A program made the position numbers and the translations under genes. From a virus: a DNA stretch of 29,205 bases. The notes below the pieces were generated by a model that searched no databases, was not told the DNA's origin, and was given only the letters and a program-made list of their open reading frames with translations. Positions 1 to 6,642 of this stretch are shown piece after piece (positions within the stretch are counted from its first letter, which is position 1; every line of letters starts with the position of its first letter). The DNA lies in IMG/VR virus record IMGVR_UViG_3300035698_003843, positions 1-29,205 of that record. The stretch is one strand, 5' to 3'.

Positions 1-55
1 CAACTAACACCTAAAGCAATCAAAAACATTATTGCATAACACACACCTACAATAC

Positions 56-97
56 GGGGGAGCGAGCTATAAACTTTCTCCCTCGCATATCTTTTTT
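56..97 (+). terminator. Weak intrinsic terminator candidate
   Basis: GCGAG at 62-66 can pair with CTCGC at 82-86, or GGGAG at 58-62 with CTCCC at 78-82. A run of six T follows at 92-97. The stem is only five pairs and the loop is long, so this is a tentative terminator for a gene to the left of the window. Confidence 0.3.
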
Positions 98-182
98 ATC
101 GTGCCAACTTTTTTCATCCTCCAAAACGGGGAACACGTACACGACCCCCTCCCCTCTCCCATGTCGTCGTAAAATTTACAAA

Positions 183-221
183 AATTCTGGAAAAAAAATA
201 ATTCGGGGAAATTCTGGGGAA
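183..221 (+). repeat. Short imperfect tandem repeat AATTC(T)GGGGAA
   Basis: Three imperfect copies lie close together: AATTCTGG at 183-190, AATTCGGGGAA at 200-210 and AATTCTGGGGAA at 210-221. They are in non-coding DNA. Their role is unknown; a protein-binding cluster or slippage repeat are both possible. Confidence 0.55.
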
Positions 222-406
222 ATAGATGTTTTTCTCGTTAGCTGAATTCCGACCACGGGGTACATGCAATAAAAATTTGCGTGGGATATTTCTAGCGATA
301 AGTATCTCACATTTTATGTCTTGGGGTAAGCAGCACCGACGAGGTACATCGGAATCACGATACACGTGTGTAACATTCTCAAGGCGGGGCCTAAAACTAA
401 TAATAG

Positions 407-423
407 CTAAAAATCTATTATAA
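407..423 (+). repeat. 17-bp repeat shared with promoter at 1717-1744
   Basis: CTAAAAATCTATTATAA at 407-423 is identical to 1727-1743, where it forms the spacer and -10 region of a strong promoter. At this copy no good -35 hexamer lies 16-18 bases upstream (actaat), so it is either a weak promoter or a relic of a duplicated control element. Confidence 0.55.
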
Positions 424-505
424 AAAATATCGCGCGTTCTCCTACAGAAGCCTTGCCTACCTGCTGTCTCTATTGATAGGTGCGAAATAGTAATCTATTA
501 TCTGC

Positions 506-534
506 TTGCGTACGGTCATCTTTTCTATTATACT
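506..534 (+). promoter_or_regulatory. Sigma-70-like promoter TTGCGT-N17-TATACT
   Basis: The -35 hexamer TTGCGT is at 506-511 and the -10 hexamer TATACT at 529-534, with 17-bp spacing. It sits 34 bases before the first convincing gene (568). The ten bases GCTTGCGTAC around the -35 are identical to those of the promoter at 10596, which supports a shared phage promoter class. Confidence 0.75.
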
Positions 535-567
535 CCTCTTATTAATAATCTTAAACGGAGCTAAATA

Positions 568-837
568 ATGCCGGAAAAAAATAACGACCTCTCTTTGCAG
601 CACTTTATCGACGGTGCGGTTGCTGATGCGAAAATACGCGGGGATGGACCGCTAGCGAATCCGTCTCACCTAACGTCGGACGAATGGCGCGTGCTGAACG
701 ACATTGCTTATGCGAAGGGGCCGTTAGTGGGTGCGGAAATGATTGCGGTATACGTTCTTTCGCTAAGAAGCCATTACGAATGCGCTTGCAAACGTTTGCA
801 CGGTTTATATGGAAATGGGTTATACGACCAATTATGA
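568..837 (+). CDS. Hypothetical phage protein, 89 aa
   Basis: First gene behind the 506-534 promoter. The start has a good site: ACGGAG at 555-560, within the leader ACGGAGCTAAATAATG that recurs before three other genes. The protein is soluble and mildly acidic at its N-terminus, with no domain I recognise. Its last codons overlap the start of the membrane protein gene at 780, and the TGCAAACGTTTGCA palindrome lies in this overlap, read here as C-K-R-L. The function is unknown. Confidence 0.7.
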   Translation: MPEKNNDLSLQHFIDGAVADAKIRGDGPLANPSHLTSDEWRVLNDIAYAKGPLVGAEMIAVYVLSLRSHYECACKRLHGLYGNGLYDQL

Positions 838-1001
838 TAGGCGTGGGTATAATACTTATGCTCAATGGTGTCCTATACTTTGAGTCCGACCCTTATCTAC
901 GTGTGTACTACGGGTTCGCTCTAGGGGCGTTCTACGGTATGCTTGTAGATTATATATTCTGCGAGAGAAGCCTTAGAAAAAGCAGCAAAGATAATGGCTA
1001 A
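780..1001 (+). CDS. Small membrane protein with two predicted TM segments, 73 aa
   Basis: I place the start at 780 rather than at the earlier in-frame ATG at 684, because 684 lies deep inside the preceding gene and has no ribosome binding site, while 780 follows AAGAAG. Hydrophobic segments at about residues 14-33 and 42-60 suggest two membrane helices, with a charged tail (SLRKSSKDNG). The second to seventh codons carry the palindrome TGCAAACGTTTGCA, read as L-Q-T-F-A. Phage two-TM proteins of this size can be holins or superinfection-exclusion proteins, but nothing here decides between these. Confidence 0.6.
   Translation: MRLQTFARFIWKWVIRPIMIGVGIILMLNGVLYFESDPYLRVYYGFALGAFYGMLVDYIFCERSLRKSSKDNG
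787..800. repeat. Palindrome TGCAAACGTTTGCA, copy 1
   Basis: Perfect 14-bp inverted repeat lying just after the start codon at 780 and inside the overlap of two genes. It reads L-Q-T-F-A in the downstream gene. It is the first of six exact copies in the window and matches the core of LacI/PurR-family operators. Confidence 0.9.
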
Positions 1002-1015
1002 AAGGGGAGTTTAGA

Positions 1016-1396
1016 ATGTCTGGTCTTCCTACTTTATTTAGGGATGCGTGGTGGGAAATAAAACCTACCGTACTTAAATTATTCCCACAGGACAAAGAAT
1101 TTCTATCTGGCATATCGGGTAGGGACTTACGTATTTACTTGAATAAAAAAACTGGGGCGGACGTACAAGGAGGGTCACGTATTACGCTGGAGAATACGTT
1201 CGACATATGGAGTCCTATAATATTTTCTATTATTCCATGGGGAGGAGGGGAGTGCCCTGTACCTGCTGACACTAAGGTATGCGTATATATGCGTGGCGGA
1301 GCTGTCAGTAGGCACGGAACAGCCTTTACATGGTCGTGGGAGCATTACTATAAAGGTGATACTTCCGACATAATTGCTTATCGTATATTAACTTAA
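1016..1396 (+). CDS. Phage protein with C-terminal DIIAYR-type domain, 126 aa
   Basis: Starts after a strong site (AAGGGGAG, about 8 bases before ATG). The C-terminal half contains GGECPVPADTKVCVYMRGG, then aromatic W residues, and ends with GDTSDIIAYRILT. I know this pattern (GGxCPV, then a strand with V-x-V, then DI[IV]AYR near the C-terminus) from many small phage and prophage proteins of unknown function; the resemblance is from memory. The N-terminal half, about 70 residues, is not recognised. It belongs to the small-gene operon between 568 and 1711. Confidence 0.75.
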   Translation: MSGLPTLFRDAWWEIKPTVLKLFPQDKEFLSGISGRDLRIYLNKKTGADVQGGSRITLENTFDIWSPIIFSIIPWGGGECPVPADTKVCVYMRGGAVSRHGTAFTWSWEHYYKGDTSDIIAYRILT

Positions 1397-1411
1397 ACCA
1401 AGGAGCTTAAA

Positions 1412-1711
1412 ATGCCTACTGATATAGAAGATAGTTTAATTGATCGCATAGCGGAGGTTTGGGTACGTATGCTAAACCACCCTAAGTTTGACAACGGGGA
1501 TAAATCCGATAATAGAGTCTTCGCCGAAGCCTTGCAATACCATAACTCGGATTCTGTACGAGATAACATAGCTGTGAAAATCAGTGTACAAAAAAAGGCG
1601 CAGGTACTATTTGAGGTATATAAGAAAGAACTTGCGGAGAGTAAGAAATCACTTATCCATCGTGGGCGTAAGAAACGTACTATTAAGCTAGGTAATAAAC
1701 AGGAAACATAA
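1412..1711 (+). CDS. Hypothetical phage protein with basic C-terminus, 99 aa
   Basis: Preceded by AGGAGCTTAAAATG, one of four near-identical start leaders in the window. The protein is predicted mostly helical. Its C-terminal 20 residues are rich in Lys and Arg (HRGRKKRTIKLGNK). The RTIK[LV]G string also occurs at the N-terminus of the probable small terminase at 16285. It is the last gene before the promoter at 1717. Function unknown. Confidence 0.7.
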   Translation: MPTDIEDSLIDRIAEVWVRMLNHPKFDNGDKSDNRVFAEALQYHNSDSVRDNIAVKISVQKKAQVLFEVYKKELAESKKSLIHRGRKKRTIKLGNKQET

Positions 1712-1716
1712 ATAAC

Positions 1717-1744
1717 TTGCTAACCACTAAAAATCTATTATAAT
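1717..1744 (+). promoter_or_regulatory. Sigma-70-like promoter TTGCTA-N16-TATAAT
   Basis: TTGCTA at 1717-1722 and a perfect TATAAT at 1739-1744 are separated by 16 bp. They lie between genes and 50 bp before the gene at 1794. The predicted start of transcription, near 1751, coincides with a small hairpin. The spacer and -10 are part of a 17-bp repeat also found at 407-423. Confidence 0.75.
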
Positions 1745-1750
1745 AATCAC

Positions 1751-1766
1751 GGACGCGCTACGCGCC
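1751..1766 (+). other. Hairpin at the predicted mRNA 5' end
   Basis: GGACGCGCTACGCGCC folds with GG:CC, a bulged A, and CGCG:CGCG around a CTA loop. It begins about where transcription from the 1717-1744 promoter should start, so it could protect the 5' end of the message from degradation. This role is inference. Confidence 0.45.
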
Positions 1767-1793
1767 ATTAACCCTAATAAGGATACCACTATT

Positions 1794-2300
1794 ATGAAAG
1801 AATTCTTAAAACAACCTACCATCCAACGTTTGAGAGAGAGCGCAACCGACGTTAACTCTGCGTTATTTTCACGTGCCCTAGAAACAGCAGAAGCTGGTGG
1901 CACTGTACAGCTTACACGCTTCGAAGGTGACTGGTATTTCGGTATAGGTAATGTTAACCCTTTGAAAGGCAAAACTGCTAACGATGCGGTACTTAATTAC
2001 CTTGAAGCGTTTGACGCTGGTAGCCTGACTATAATGGTTGCCCCTCTAGTGGAAGACGAAGTGGACGTATCCTCTGATGACTTTGATATTGAGTCTGACG
2101 AAGAGGAAAACAGTATAGCGGTAACAGGTGATATTACTGTTACTGGTGATGCCGATGAGATAATGAAAGGTATTGAGGGTTCCGAGACTTATGAGGAAAA
2201 GCATGGTGAGGGCACCCCTGTTGACGAAAAGTCTACTGAATCTGCTAAGACGGACGATAAGCCTAAAGGTATGAAGAAAAGAAAACCTAAGGCTAAATAA
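1794..2300 (+). CDS. Acidic hypothetical protein with basic tail, 168 aa
   Basis: First gene after the 1717 promoter; a purine-rich site (AAGGA) precedes the ATG. The first 90 residues look globular (helix followed by strands with VQLTRFEGDWYFGIGNV). Residues about 85-155 are strongly acidic and low in complexity (EVDVSSDDFDIESDEEE), and the last dozen residues are basic (KGMKKRKPKAK). The acidic part may mimic DNA or bind a basic partner; that is inference. A stable hairpin follows the stop codon. No family recognised. Confidence 0.75.
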   Translation: MKEFLKQPTIQRLRESATDVNSALFSRALETAEAGGTVQLTRFEGDWYFGIGNVNPLKGKTANDAVLNYLEAFDAGSLTIMVAPLVEDEVDVSSDDFDIESDEEENSIAVTGDITVTGDADEIMKGIEGSETYEEKHGEGTPVDEKSTESAKTDDKPKGMKKRKPKAK

Positions 2301-2314
2301 TATTACTTACTAAT

Positions 2315-2344
2315 AGGGGTCGGTCGGAATTCCGGCTGGCCTCT
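2315..2344 (+). terminator. Strong intergenic hairpin, terminator or processing site
   Basis: A 13-bp stem pairs AGG-GGTCGGTCGG (2315-2327) with CCGGCTGGCC-TCT (2332-2344) around an AATT loop. Four of the pairs are G-U wobbles, which points to selection at the RNA level. The downstream tail is only moderately U-rich (TCTTCTA), so it may terminate weakly or act as an RNase III-type processing or stability element between the genes at 1794 and 2362. Confidence 0.65.
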
Positions 2345-2361
2345 TCTATCGGAGAATAAGC

Positions 2362-2556
2362 ATGGCTCAGGACGAATCAACAGAATGTAAAAATTGCTCA
2401 GCTACATTTGGGTATGCTGTGGAGGGTGTTGTCTTCACGGAAGAGCGTGCCAAAGAAATCGTCGCTGAGGCGGGAGTAATACCCAAGAAATTTACCTACC
2501 TATCTTCACCTATAGGTAAGCCTCGTAAATATTATACGAAAGCGAAAACCTTATGA
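2362..2556 (+). CDS. Small hypothetical protein with one CxxC pair, 64 aa
   Basis: Good site CGGAG before the ATG. The N-terminus contains CKNCSATFGY, half of a zinc-ribbon-like motif; no second cysteine pair is present, so it could only bind metal as a dimer or with a partner. The rest is mixed helix and strand with a basic C-terminus. It overlaps the next gene by the ATGA at 2553-2556, suggesting coupled translation. Confidence 0.65.
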   Translation: MAQDESTECKNCSATFGYAVEGVVFTEERAKEIVAEAGVIPKKFTYLSSPIGKPRKYYTKAKTL

Positions 2557-2765
2557 GTAAATTATCCAAAGCATACGACAAATATATTATTGAGCTAGAG
2601 AAATACGTCAAGATTGTCAAAGAGGCACGCATACCTTTATATAGGGCAATGGATGCCATCACCGATCAGGATGAGCTAGACTTAGCAATAATTAAAATTA
2701 GGCGTGCTGCCGAAGAGGTAGAAAACGACGCAGGTAATTATCTTAAAGGAGTACCTAAGCCATGA
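2553..2765 (+). CDS. Small helical hypothetical protein, 70 aa
   Basis: Begins in the ATGA overlap with the gene at 2362 and ends four bases inside the next gene at 2762. The sequence is predicted almost entirely alpha-helical with heptad-like hydrophobic spacing (YDKYIIELEKYVKIVKEA, then LDLAIIKIRRAAEEVEN), so a two-helix hairpin or coiled-coil dimer is likely. No family recognised. The operon context is 2362-3663. Confidence 0.65.
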   Translation: MSKLSKAYDKYIIELEKYVKIVKEARIPLYRAMDAITDQDELDLAIIKIRRAAEEVENDAGNYLKGVPKP

Positions 2766-2998
2766 TGCACGAAATAGTTATTGATACTAACAAGATGACT
2801 GTATCCGAAGCAGTGGCTAAAATACAGAAGGCTGGTTGCCTCCATTTGTGTACGAGTAATGCGGGGTTATCTGTAGGAAAGCAACGTTTGACTTTTGTAA
2901 AAAAACACACGGTGGTGGAAGGTAAGTCCGAGACCCTAACGGGAGAGTCCATTGATGCTGATTTACCTACAGTTACGATTGATGAGTTCTTAGCATGA
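2762..2998 (+). CDS. Small hypothetical protein, 78 aa
   Basis: A strong site (AAAGGAG) lies about 10 bases before the ATG. The N-terminal half (MMHEIVIDTNKMTVSEAVAK) begins with a strand and an amphipathic helix; two cysteines occur in GCLHLCTS. The C-terminus is acidic. It overlaps both neighbours by four bases, which fits a tightly coupled operon. No domain recognised. Confidence 0.65.
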   Translation: MMHEIVIDTNKMTVSEAVAKIQKAGCLHLCTSNAGLSVGKQRLTFVKKHTVVEGKSETLTGESIDADLPTVTIDEFLA

Positions 2999-3111
2999 GT
3001 ATTTTTAAATTCTTTGCCACGCATGACGTAACCAAAGAAGAGAAGCGTGCGCTTATACTACACTTGTGCGCCATACGCACTGAAAAACTTTTAAAGATGT
3101 TCTGGCTGTAA
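2995..3111 (+). CDS. Microprotein, 38 aa
   Basis: Starts at the ATGA overlapping the stop of the preceding gene and ends with TAA at 3109-3111. The peptide (MSIFKFFATHDVTKEEKRAL, then a hydrophobic and basic helix) is plausible as one amphipathic helix. No site stands out, so it would depend on coupled translation. It fills what would otherwise be a 125-base gap. It could be non-coding. Confidence 0.45.
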   Translation: MSIFKFFATHDVTKEEKRALILHLCAIRTEKLLKMFWL

Positions 3112-3123
3112 GGGGATATTAAA

Positions 3124-3663
3124 ATGCATGAAGGACAAGCCTGTTTACGAGGTAAATACGTATGTGACGGTATTATGAGGCGGGTAATGGTGGCGGATAG
3201 AAATATGAGTATGGCTGGCGCAGGTACAATGCATTTAGACCACCTCTCCATGCAGCCCGTAAGGACTACCAGTTTTATTGCGTGCTGTAAGTGCAATGTG
3301 TTCGGGGGTACGGTGGATGCAGACAGACGTAATAGTAAACACCTGACAGTGAGAGACGTAGTAAATCTACAGGAAGTAGTGAAGAGGTACGGGAGAGACG
3401 GAAAAGAAGTCAGTCACCTAGACGCACTGTTATTAATATTCACTGATGGTCACGACCTTCAACACGCCTACCATAGGCAAGAGGAACTTATCACTAATTT
3501 AGATATGGCGTTGCACGATACTCGTTTGGAGTTAAAGGAGCTTAAAGAGGGTTTTGAAGAAGCTGCCACAGAGAAATTTGAGGTATACAAGAAAGATTAC
3601 CAAGAGTCTAGGTATACTAAACCTACTAATAACAAGACCCGAAAAATAAAAATAAAGAAGTAG
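3124..3663 (+). CDS. Hypothetical protein with C-terminal coiled coil and basic tail, 179 aa
   Basis: Starts after AAGGGGA, 8 bases upstream. The N-terminal 70 residues are rich in Cys, Met and His with strand-like character (TSFIACCKCNVFGG). Residues about 105-155 form a long charged helix, likely coiled coil, and the last residues are basic (TRKIKIKK). No family recognised. It is the last gene before the promoter at 3676. Confidence 0.65.
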   Translation: MHEGQACLRGKYVCDGIMRRVMVADRNMSMAGAGTMHLDHLSMQPVRTTSFIACCKCNVFGGTVDADRRNSKHLTVRDVVNLQEVVKRYGRDGKEVSHLDALLLIFTDGHDLQHAYHRQEELITNLDMALHDTRLELKELKEGFEEAATEKFEVYKKDYQESRYTKPTNNKTRKIKIKK

Positions 3664-3675
3664 TTAACTTATTGC

Positions 3676-3704
3676 TTGCACTATACGACCGTTAGCAATA
3701 TAAT
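3676..3704 (+). promoter_or_regulatory. Sigma-70-like promoter TTGCAC-N17-TATAAT
   Basis: TTGCAC at 3676-3681 and TATAAT at 3699-3704 have 17-bp spacing in an intergenic gap, 51 bp before the gene at 3755. The element CGTTATCAAAA (3708-3718) lies just after the -10; the same element follows the promoter at 6314-6342. Confidence 0.75.
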
Positions 3705-3754
3705 CAGCGTTATCAAAACTAACATAACCAAAATATTAAACTACGGGGCTTAAA

Positions 3755-3937
3755 ATGATCGAAATGAAGATGCTAATCATAGCTATACTTACCTTCTTAT
3801 TAGTATCATTCACTTACCTAGATGAAATAATGCACGCGGATTGGCGGAGTAAGTTCAAGAAGCAATTCTGGTATACATGGATACTTACTATCATATGGAT
3901 GTACGTTTCCCTATGCTGGGTAGTAATTGCTTGGTAA
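3755..3937 (+). CDS. Two-TM membrane protein, 60 aa
   Basis: Preceded by ACGGGGCTTAAAATG, a variant of the recurrent start leader. Hydrophobic segments at about residues 5-22 and 39-58 flank a charged middle (HADWRSKFKK), so both termini should face the same side of the inner membrane. It could be a holin-like or exclusion protein, but position and length alone do not decide. First gene of the 3676 transcription unit. Confidence 0.65.
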   Translation: MIEMKMLIIAILTFLLVSFTYLDEIMHADWRSKFKKQFWYTWILTIIWMYVSLCWVVIAW

Positions 3938-3979
3938 TAAGATTTAATGATGTTTAACCCACCTAATGAAGGACTAATT

Positions 3980-4429
3980 ATGCCGGATAAGAACAAAAAA
4001 GCCCCTCTAATAGCGACTTTACGAAGTACTGCAACGACTTATGCAAATGCGAACGCTAATTATAAGAAGAATCGCGACCATGCCAATAAAGTTAGGGAGA
4101 ACCTGCACTTGCTGGACGCGGACGTAATGGTAGACGCAAAAGCTGCCGAAGACGCTCGTTTACTATACGAATGTGCTAGGGAAGACATATTAAGCAGTAT
4201 TATAGAGGACGATGTGCTATGGCACGCTGACTCGAATTTATTTGTGCCTAGCGTTATAGAGGACGAAGACGACGACGAGGAAGAACTGGACGTTGAGGAG
4301 GAGGAGGACACGGAAAAAGAGTTAGCCGAGGATTTCGACAGATCAACAGTTACTTTTAAGAAGAAAAAGAGAAGAGTACAAAAAATTAAAGCCGATGCCT
4401 TCGCTAAAGAGGATTTCCCTCATGGTTAA
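3980..4429 (+). CDS. Hypothetical protein with an acidic tract and basic patch, 149 aa
   Basis: I prefer the ATG at 3980 over 3947 because AAGGA precedes it at normal spacing and the start ATGCC resembles other starts here. The first 90 residues are predicted helical. Residues about 92-115 are nearly all Asp and Glu (EDEDDDEEELDVEEEEDTEK), followed by a Lys/Arg patch (FKKKKRRVQKIK). The charge pattern resembles the protein at 1794. Its end overlaps the start of the next gene at 4422. Confidence 0.7.
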   Translation: MPDKNKKAPLIATLRSTATTYANANANYKKNRDHANKVRENLHLLDADVMVDAKAAEDARLLYECAREDILSSIIEDDVLWHADSNLFVPSVIEDEDDDEEELDVEEEEDTEKELAEDFDRSTVTFKKKKRRVQKIKADAFAKEDFPHG

Positions 4430-4745
4430 TGCTCTGCAAACGTTTGCAACGGAACCACTAACGATTATTCTGGCGTTTGTCTGCATACTCGTTTTAATGA
4501 TAGGTCAGCACTTTACTAGCAGGGGTATGAAGGCTTTGTATAAAGCGTATGAACCAGAACCCCAAGCTAAGTTAAATGCAGCGTTAGCGGATGCGTGTAA
4601 GACCAACTCTACTTTCACTAGGAATGTGATGGTGTTATTATCGAATGAGATAAATTTATTAAGGTTGGAAATAACCTTATTAAAAGCGGAGCAAGGGCTG
4701 TCCAGTACACCATGTACCAAGCCTCCTAAGAACAAAATGAATTAG
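4422..4745 (+). CDS. Single-TM protein with cytoplasmic or periplasmic helix, 107 aa
   Basis: Start placed at 4422, where AGAGGA lies about 9 bases upstream, rather than at 4395 inside the previous gene. The palindrome TGCAAACGTTTGCA occupies codons 5-9 (L-Q-T-F-A). A hydrophobic segment spans about residues 12-29, then a helical domain follows with a leucine-rich stretch (LLSNEINLLRLEITLLKAE). One N-terminal TM plus coiled coil is seen in some spanins and holin partners, but no lysis genes lie nearby, so this stays a guess. Confidence 0.65.
   Translation: MVNALQTFATEPLTIILAFVCILVLMIGQHFTSRGMKALYKAYEPEPQAKLNAALADACKTNSTFTRNVMVLLSNEINLLRLEITLLKAEQGLSSTPCTKPPKNKMN
4435..4448. repeat. Palindrome TGCAAACGTTTGCA, copy 2
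   Basis: Exact copy, 13 bases after the start codon at 4422 and close to the stop of the preceding gene. It reads L-Q-T-F-A in the gene that contains it. Confidence 0.9.
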
Positions 4746-4752
4746 GTATAGT

Positions 4753-5064
4753 ATGAAAAAGAAATCAGTAGAATATAGTTACGCGGTAGGTGTACGCACT
4801 CGCAAAGTATTAATACTAATATGGAAGTGGCTAGGCACAGACGCAGCTTGGCGTTATTTAATAATCGGGGGTCTAGTTATGTTGTCCCTGACTGTCAATT
4901 CACAGAAAGAGCTTGTCAGAGCACTATATGAGTATACCATAACTATGGACGAGAGCCATGACTATAGAATAAAGCTGAACTTGGATACTCTGGATAAGGT
5001 AGCCCACGATCATAACAGCAGGTTAGAGCAGATAGAGAGTGCGTGCTTCGGGCAAGGTGTATAA
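4753..5064 (+). CDS. Single-TM hypothetical protein, 103 aa
   Basis: Follows the previous membrane protein by 7 bases. A basic N-terminus precedes one hydrophobic segment at about residues 33-48 (WRYLIIGGLVMLSLTV), and a charged helical domain follows. Its layout is like that of the gene just upstream, so the two may form a membrane pair; this is inference from position and topology. It overlaps the next gene by TAATG. Confidence 0.65.
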   Translation: MKKKSVEYSYAVGVRTRKVLILIWKWLGTDAAWRYLIIGGLVMLSLTVNSQKELVRALYEYTITMDESHDYRIKLNLDTLDKVAHDHNSRLEQIESACFGQGV

Positions 5065-5270
5065 TGAAAAAGAAAAAAACCAAAGAGAGACCTCTATATA
5101 TGGACTTCCGTGTTTACGGTTTTAACCATAATATGTTTGGTAAGGTAATAAGGCGCGTGGTGTTATTCGATAAAGTCCATGGGAACTATATCAAGTATAA
5201 AGGGTATAATCTCAAGGTCGATGTTAAAGAGTCGGTTGTTAAAGTTGATATGGAAAGTATAAAGGAGTAA
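5064..5270 (+). CDS. Small basic hypothetical protein, 68 aa
   Basis: The start is placed at 5064 (TAATG overlap with the previous stop, with CAAGGTG upstream) rather than at 5043. The N-terminus is very basic (MKKKKTKERP). The remainder alternates strands (YMDFRVYGF, KVIRRVVLFDK, GYNLKVDVKESVVKVDM), suggesting a small beta-rich fold. No family recognised. Confidence 0.6.
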   Translation: MKKKKTKERPLYMDFRVYGFNHNMFGKVIRRVVLFDKVHGNYIKYKGYNLKVDVKESVVKVDMESIKE

Positions 5271-5272
5271 TT

Positions 5273-5452
5273 ATGAAAGATTTTCTAGAAATTTGTGGGG
5301 TAATAGTCGCGTGTATCGTTGGCCTGTTTTTATTTATAACACTCCTCTATTGGATTGTAAAAACCTTCTGGTTACTGCTTATAGGAACCGTGGTTGTTTC
5401 AATAGGCTGGGAACTCGGTAAAAAACTAGTTAAATGGTACAAGGATCAGTAA
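5273..5452 (+). CDS. Small membrane protein with two hydrophobic helices, 59 aa
   Basis: AAAGGAG lies directly upstream of the ATG. The protein consists of two hydrophobic segments, at about residues 6-27 and 30-46 (LEICGVIVACIVGLFLFI, then WLLLIGTVVVSIGW), and a basic tail (KKLVKWYKDQ). Its stop overlaps the next start by TAATG. A small hydrophobic protein next to two other membrane genes fits a membrane-acting role such as a holin or exclusion factor, unproven. Confidence 0.65.
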   Translation: MKDFLEICGVIVACIVGLFLFITLLYWIVKTFWLLLIGTVVVSIGWELGKKLVKWYKDQ

Positions 5453-5952
5453 TGGTTAGACGCTTACCTATACATAAGAACTATAATAAGCCTAAGCACG
5501 AACCTACGGCAAACAACTTGTTCGCAGATAGTACTACTTTTTTATCTTTGGGTATATTCGCAGGGCAATCTGAGAAACGAGTGCGAAACTGGTTAGACAC
5601 TCAGGGTATGGGATTCTTAGTACACGACCTTAGTATCTTTCTGGCTTACGCTACCCCCGATACGAGGTCACCCCGTGTGTTTAATGTAGATAGAGGTATT
5701 GAGGAGTCACCTTTGGATGGATATATAATCGCAGGTCGTGTCAAGGAGAGAGGTGTAATATTTGTGGACATATCTGATATGACTAGTCCGCAGAATAGGC
5801 ATGACCCGGGTAGGCTACGAAGTGTAAATCTTCGAGACCTTATAGAGCAGGGGATACACGATACTATTGCTTCGCGGGGTGATTTGCGTCGTGGAGAACA
5901 CAATTCTAAGATGGTAAGTCATTTAAAATATTTAACAACTAAAATGGTATGA
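5452..5952 (+). CDS. Hypothetical phage protein, 166 aa
   Basis: The start at 5452 is preferred over 5434 because AAGGA lies at 5441-5445. The protein is soluble with alternating helices and strands, a basic N-terminus (MVRRLPIHKNYNKPKH), and a middle with strands (YIIAGRVKERGVIFVDISDM). I recognise no domain or catalytic motif. It ends one base before the next start. Confidence 0.65.
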   Translation: MVRRLPIHKNYNKPKHEPTANNLFADSTTFLSLGIFAGQSEKRVRNWLDTQGMGFLVHDLSIFLAYATPDTRSPRVFNVDRGIEESPLDGYIIAGRVKERGVIFVDISDMTSPQNRHDPGRLRSVNLRDLIEQGIHDTIASRGDLRRGEHNSKMVSHLKYLTTKMV

Positions 5953-5953
5953 T

Positions 5954-6301
5954 ATGAAAGAAGCAATGCAAGCTGCTAGTAAGTCGGCTGAACAGGAACA
6001 TGATGAGAAGCTTAAGGTTTTTCTAGAGAGCGAAGGTTACGAGAACGTTCGGGTGGTAGACGGAGGGTGTGTATGCACTTTCGATTACTTCACTACCAGA
6101 GCCGTTATGGTTAAGATAGACCAGAGTGGCTGGGATGCTCGCTACTGCTACCAAGACCGTGCTTTGGCTACCAAGGTATGCAATGAGCTTAAATCGGTTG
6201 ATGAGCAGCCCCCAGAGGGCTATTCTGCCATCAAAGGGCGTGTAGGTGACTATAATAGTGAAGCCATGGCCGAGTATGTAGCTAAAAGGTGGGGTAAGTA
6301 G
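5954..6301 (+). CDS. Hypothetical phage protein, 115 aa
   Basis: Starts two bases after the previous stop, so translation is probably coupled. It begins with a charged helix, then a strand-rich core (VRVVDGGCVCTFDYFTTRAV) and a helical C-terminus. Four cysteines are present but not in a known metal-binding pattern. It is the last gene before the 6314 promoter. Function unknown. Confidence 0.65.
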   Translation: MKEAMQAASKSAEQEHDEKLKVFLESEGYENVRVVDGGCVCTFDYFTTRAVMVKIDQSGWDARYCYQDRALATKVCNELKSVDEQPPEGYSAIKGRVGDYNSEAMAEYVAKRWGK

Positions 6302-6313
6302 TGCCATATACTC

Positions 6314-6342
6314 TTGCCTTACCCGTGCTTATATATTATACT
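6314..6342 (+). promoter_or_regulatory. Sigma-70-like promoter TTGCCT-N17-TATACT
   Basis: TTGCCT at 6314-6319 and TATACT at 6337-6342 with 17-bp spacing lie 34 bp before the XRE-type regulator gene. CGTTATCAAAA (6345-6355) follows the -10, as it does at the 3676 promoter, and could be a shared operator or initial transcribed element. Confidence 0.75.
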
Positions 6343-6376
6343 AACGTTATCAAAAATATACTAGCGGAAGCAAAGC

Positions 6377-6619
6377 ATGGTAAGAAAACGTAAAAAGCCC
6401 AAAGCGAAGAAACTAACACTGGGTGAGTTACTAAAATCGCATAGAAAATCCAGAGGGTATACTAGGAAAGAAGTTACGGAAAAGACTGGTGTGAACGATG
6501 TTACATTATTTCACATAGAAACTGGAAGAACACTAGACCCTAAATTCGGGGTCATGGTAAAATTAGCTAAACTATACAAGACCGATCTTAATTTATTTTC
6601 GGGAACCTACGATGTCTAA
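6377..6619 (+). CDS. XRE-family helix-turn-helix regulator, 80 aa
   Basis: After a very basic N-terminus (VRKRKKPKAKK), residues about 13-75 match the Cro/C1-type HTH: LGELLKSHRKSRGYTRKEV, then EKTGVNDVTLFHIETGR, then LAKLYKTDLNLF. The recognition helix should lie around VNDVTLFHIE. The length is that of a minimal DNA-binding domain without a dimerisation or RecA-sensitive domain. It is the first gene after the 6314 promoter, so it may regulate itself or this operon; that is inference. The start has a purine-rich site GCGGAAGCAAAG. Confidence 0.85.
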   Translation: MVRKRKKPKAKKLTLGELLKSHRKSRGYTRKEVTEKTGVNDVTLFHIETGRTLDPKFGVMVKLAKLYKTDLNLFSGTYDV

Positions 6620-6642
6620 CCTTAGGTTGGTGGAGGTAGCTA

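Larger units (their letters stand above)
1..554. other. Leader region without a supportable gene
   Basis: No open frame here has both a ribosome binding site and a protein-like composition. The two longest frames (about 65 codons on + from 226 and 83 codons on - ending at 114) have no upstream purine-rich site. The region contains a weak terminator-like structure, short AATTC(T)GGGG repeats, an A/T-rich motif repeated at 1727, and a good promoter at its right end. It looks like an intergenic control region ahead of the first small-gene operon. Whether it lies near a physical genome end cannot be told. Confidence 0.6.

Noticed and set aside
1-60. Physical genome end at the start of the window
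   Set aside because: No terminal repeat, cohesive end or pac-like signal can be shown from one edge of a cropped window.
114-423. Open frames on both strands in the leader (83 codons on -, 65 codons on +)
   Set aside because: No ribosome binding sites, no protein-like composition, and every convincing gene is on +; the region is better read as control DNA.
684-779. Upstream extension of the membrane protein at 780
   Set aside because: This part overlaps the gene at 568, lacks a ribosome site and has shadow-like composition; 780 is the better start.
4060-4311. Serine-rich frame on the - strand
   Set aside because: It mirrors the Asp/Glu codon tract of the + strand gene at 3980; the same effect occurs opposite the scaffold gene at about 25729-26001.
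4422-5452. Lysis cassette (holin and spanin) assignment for the cluster of membrane proteins
   Set aside because: No endolysin or lipoprotein signal is nearby, and topology alone does not support naming them.
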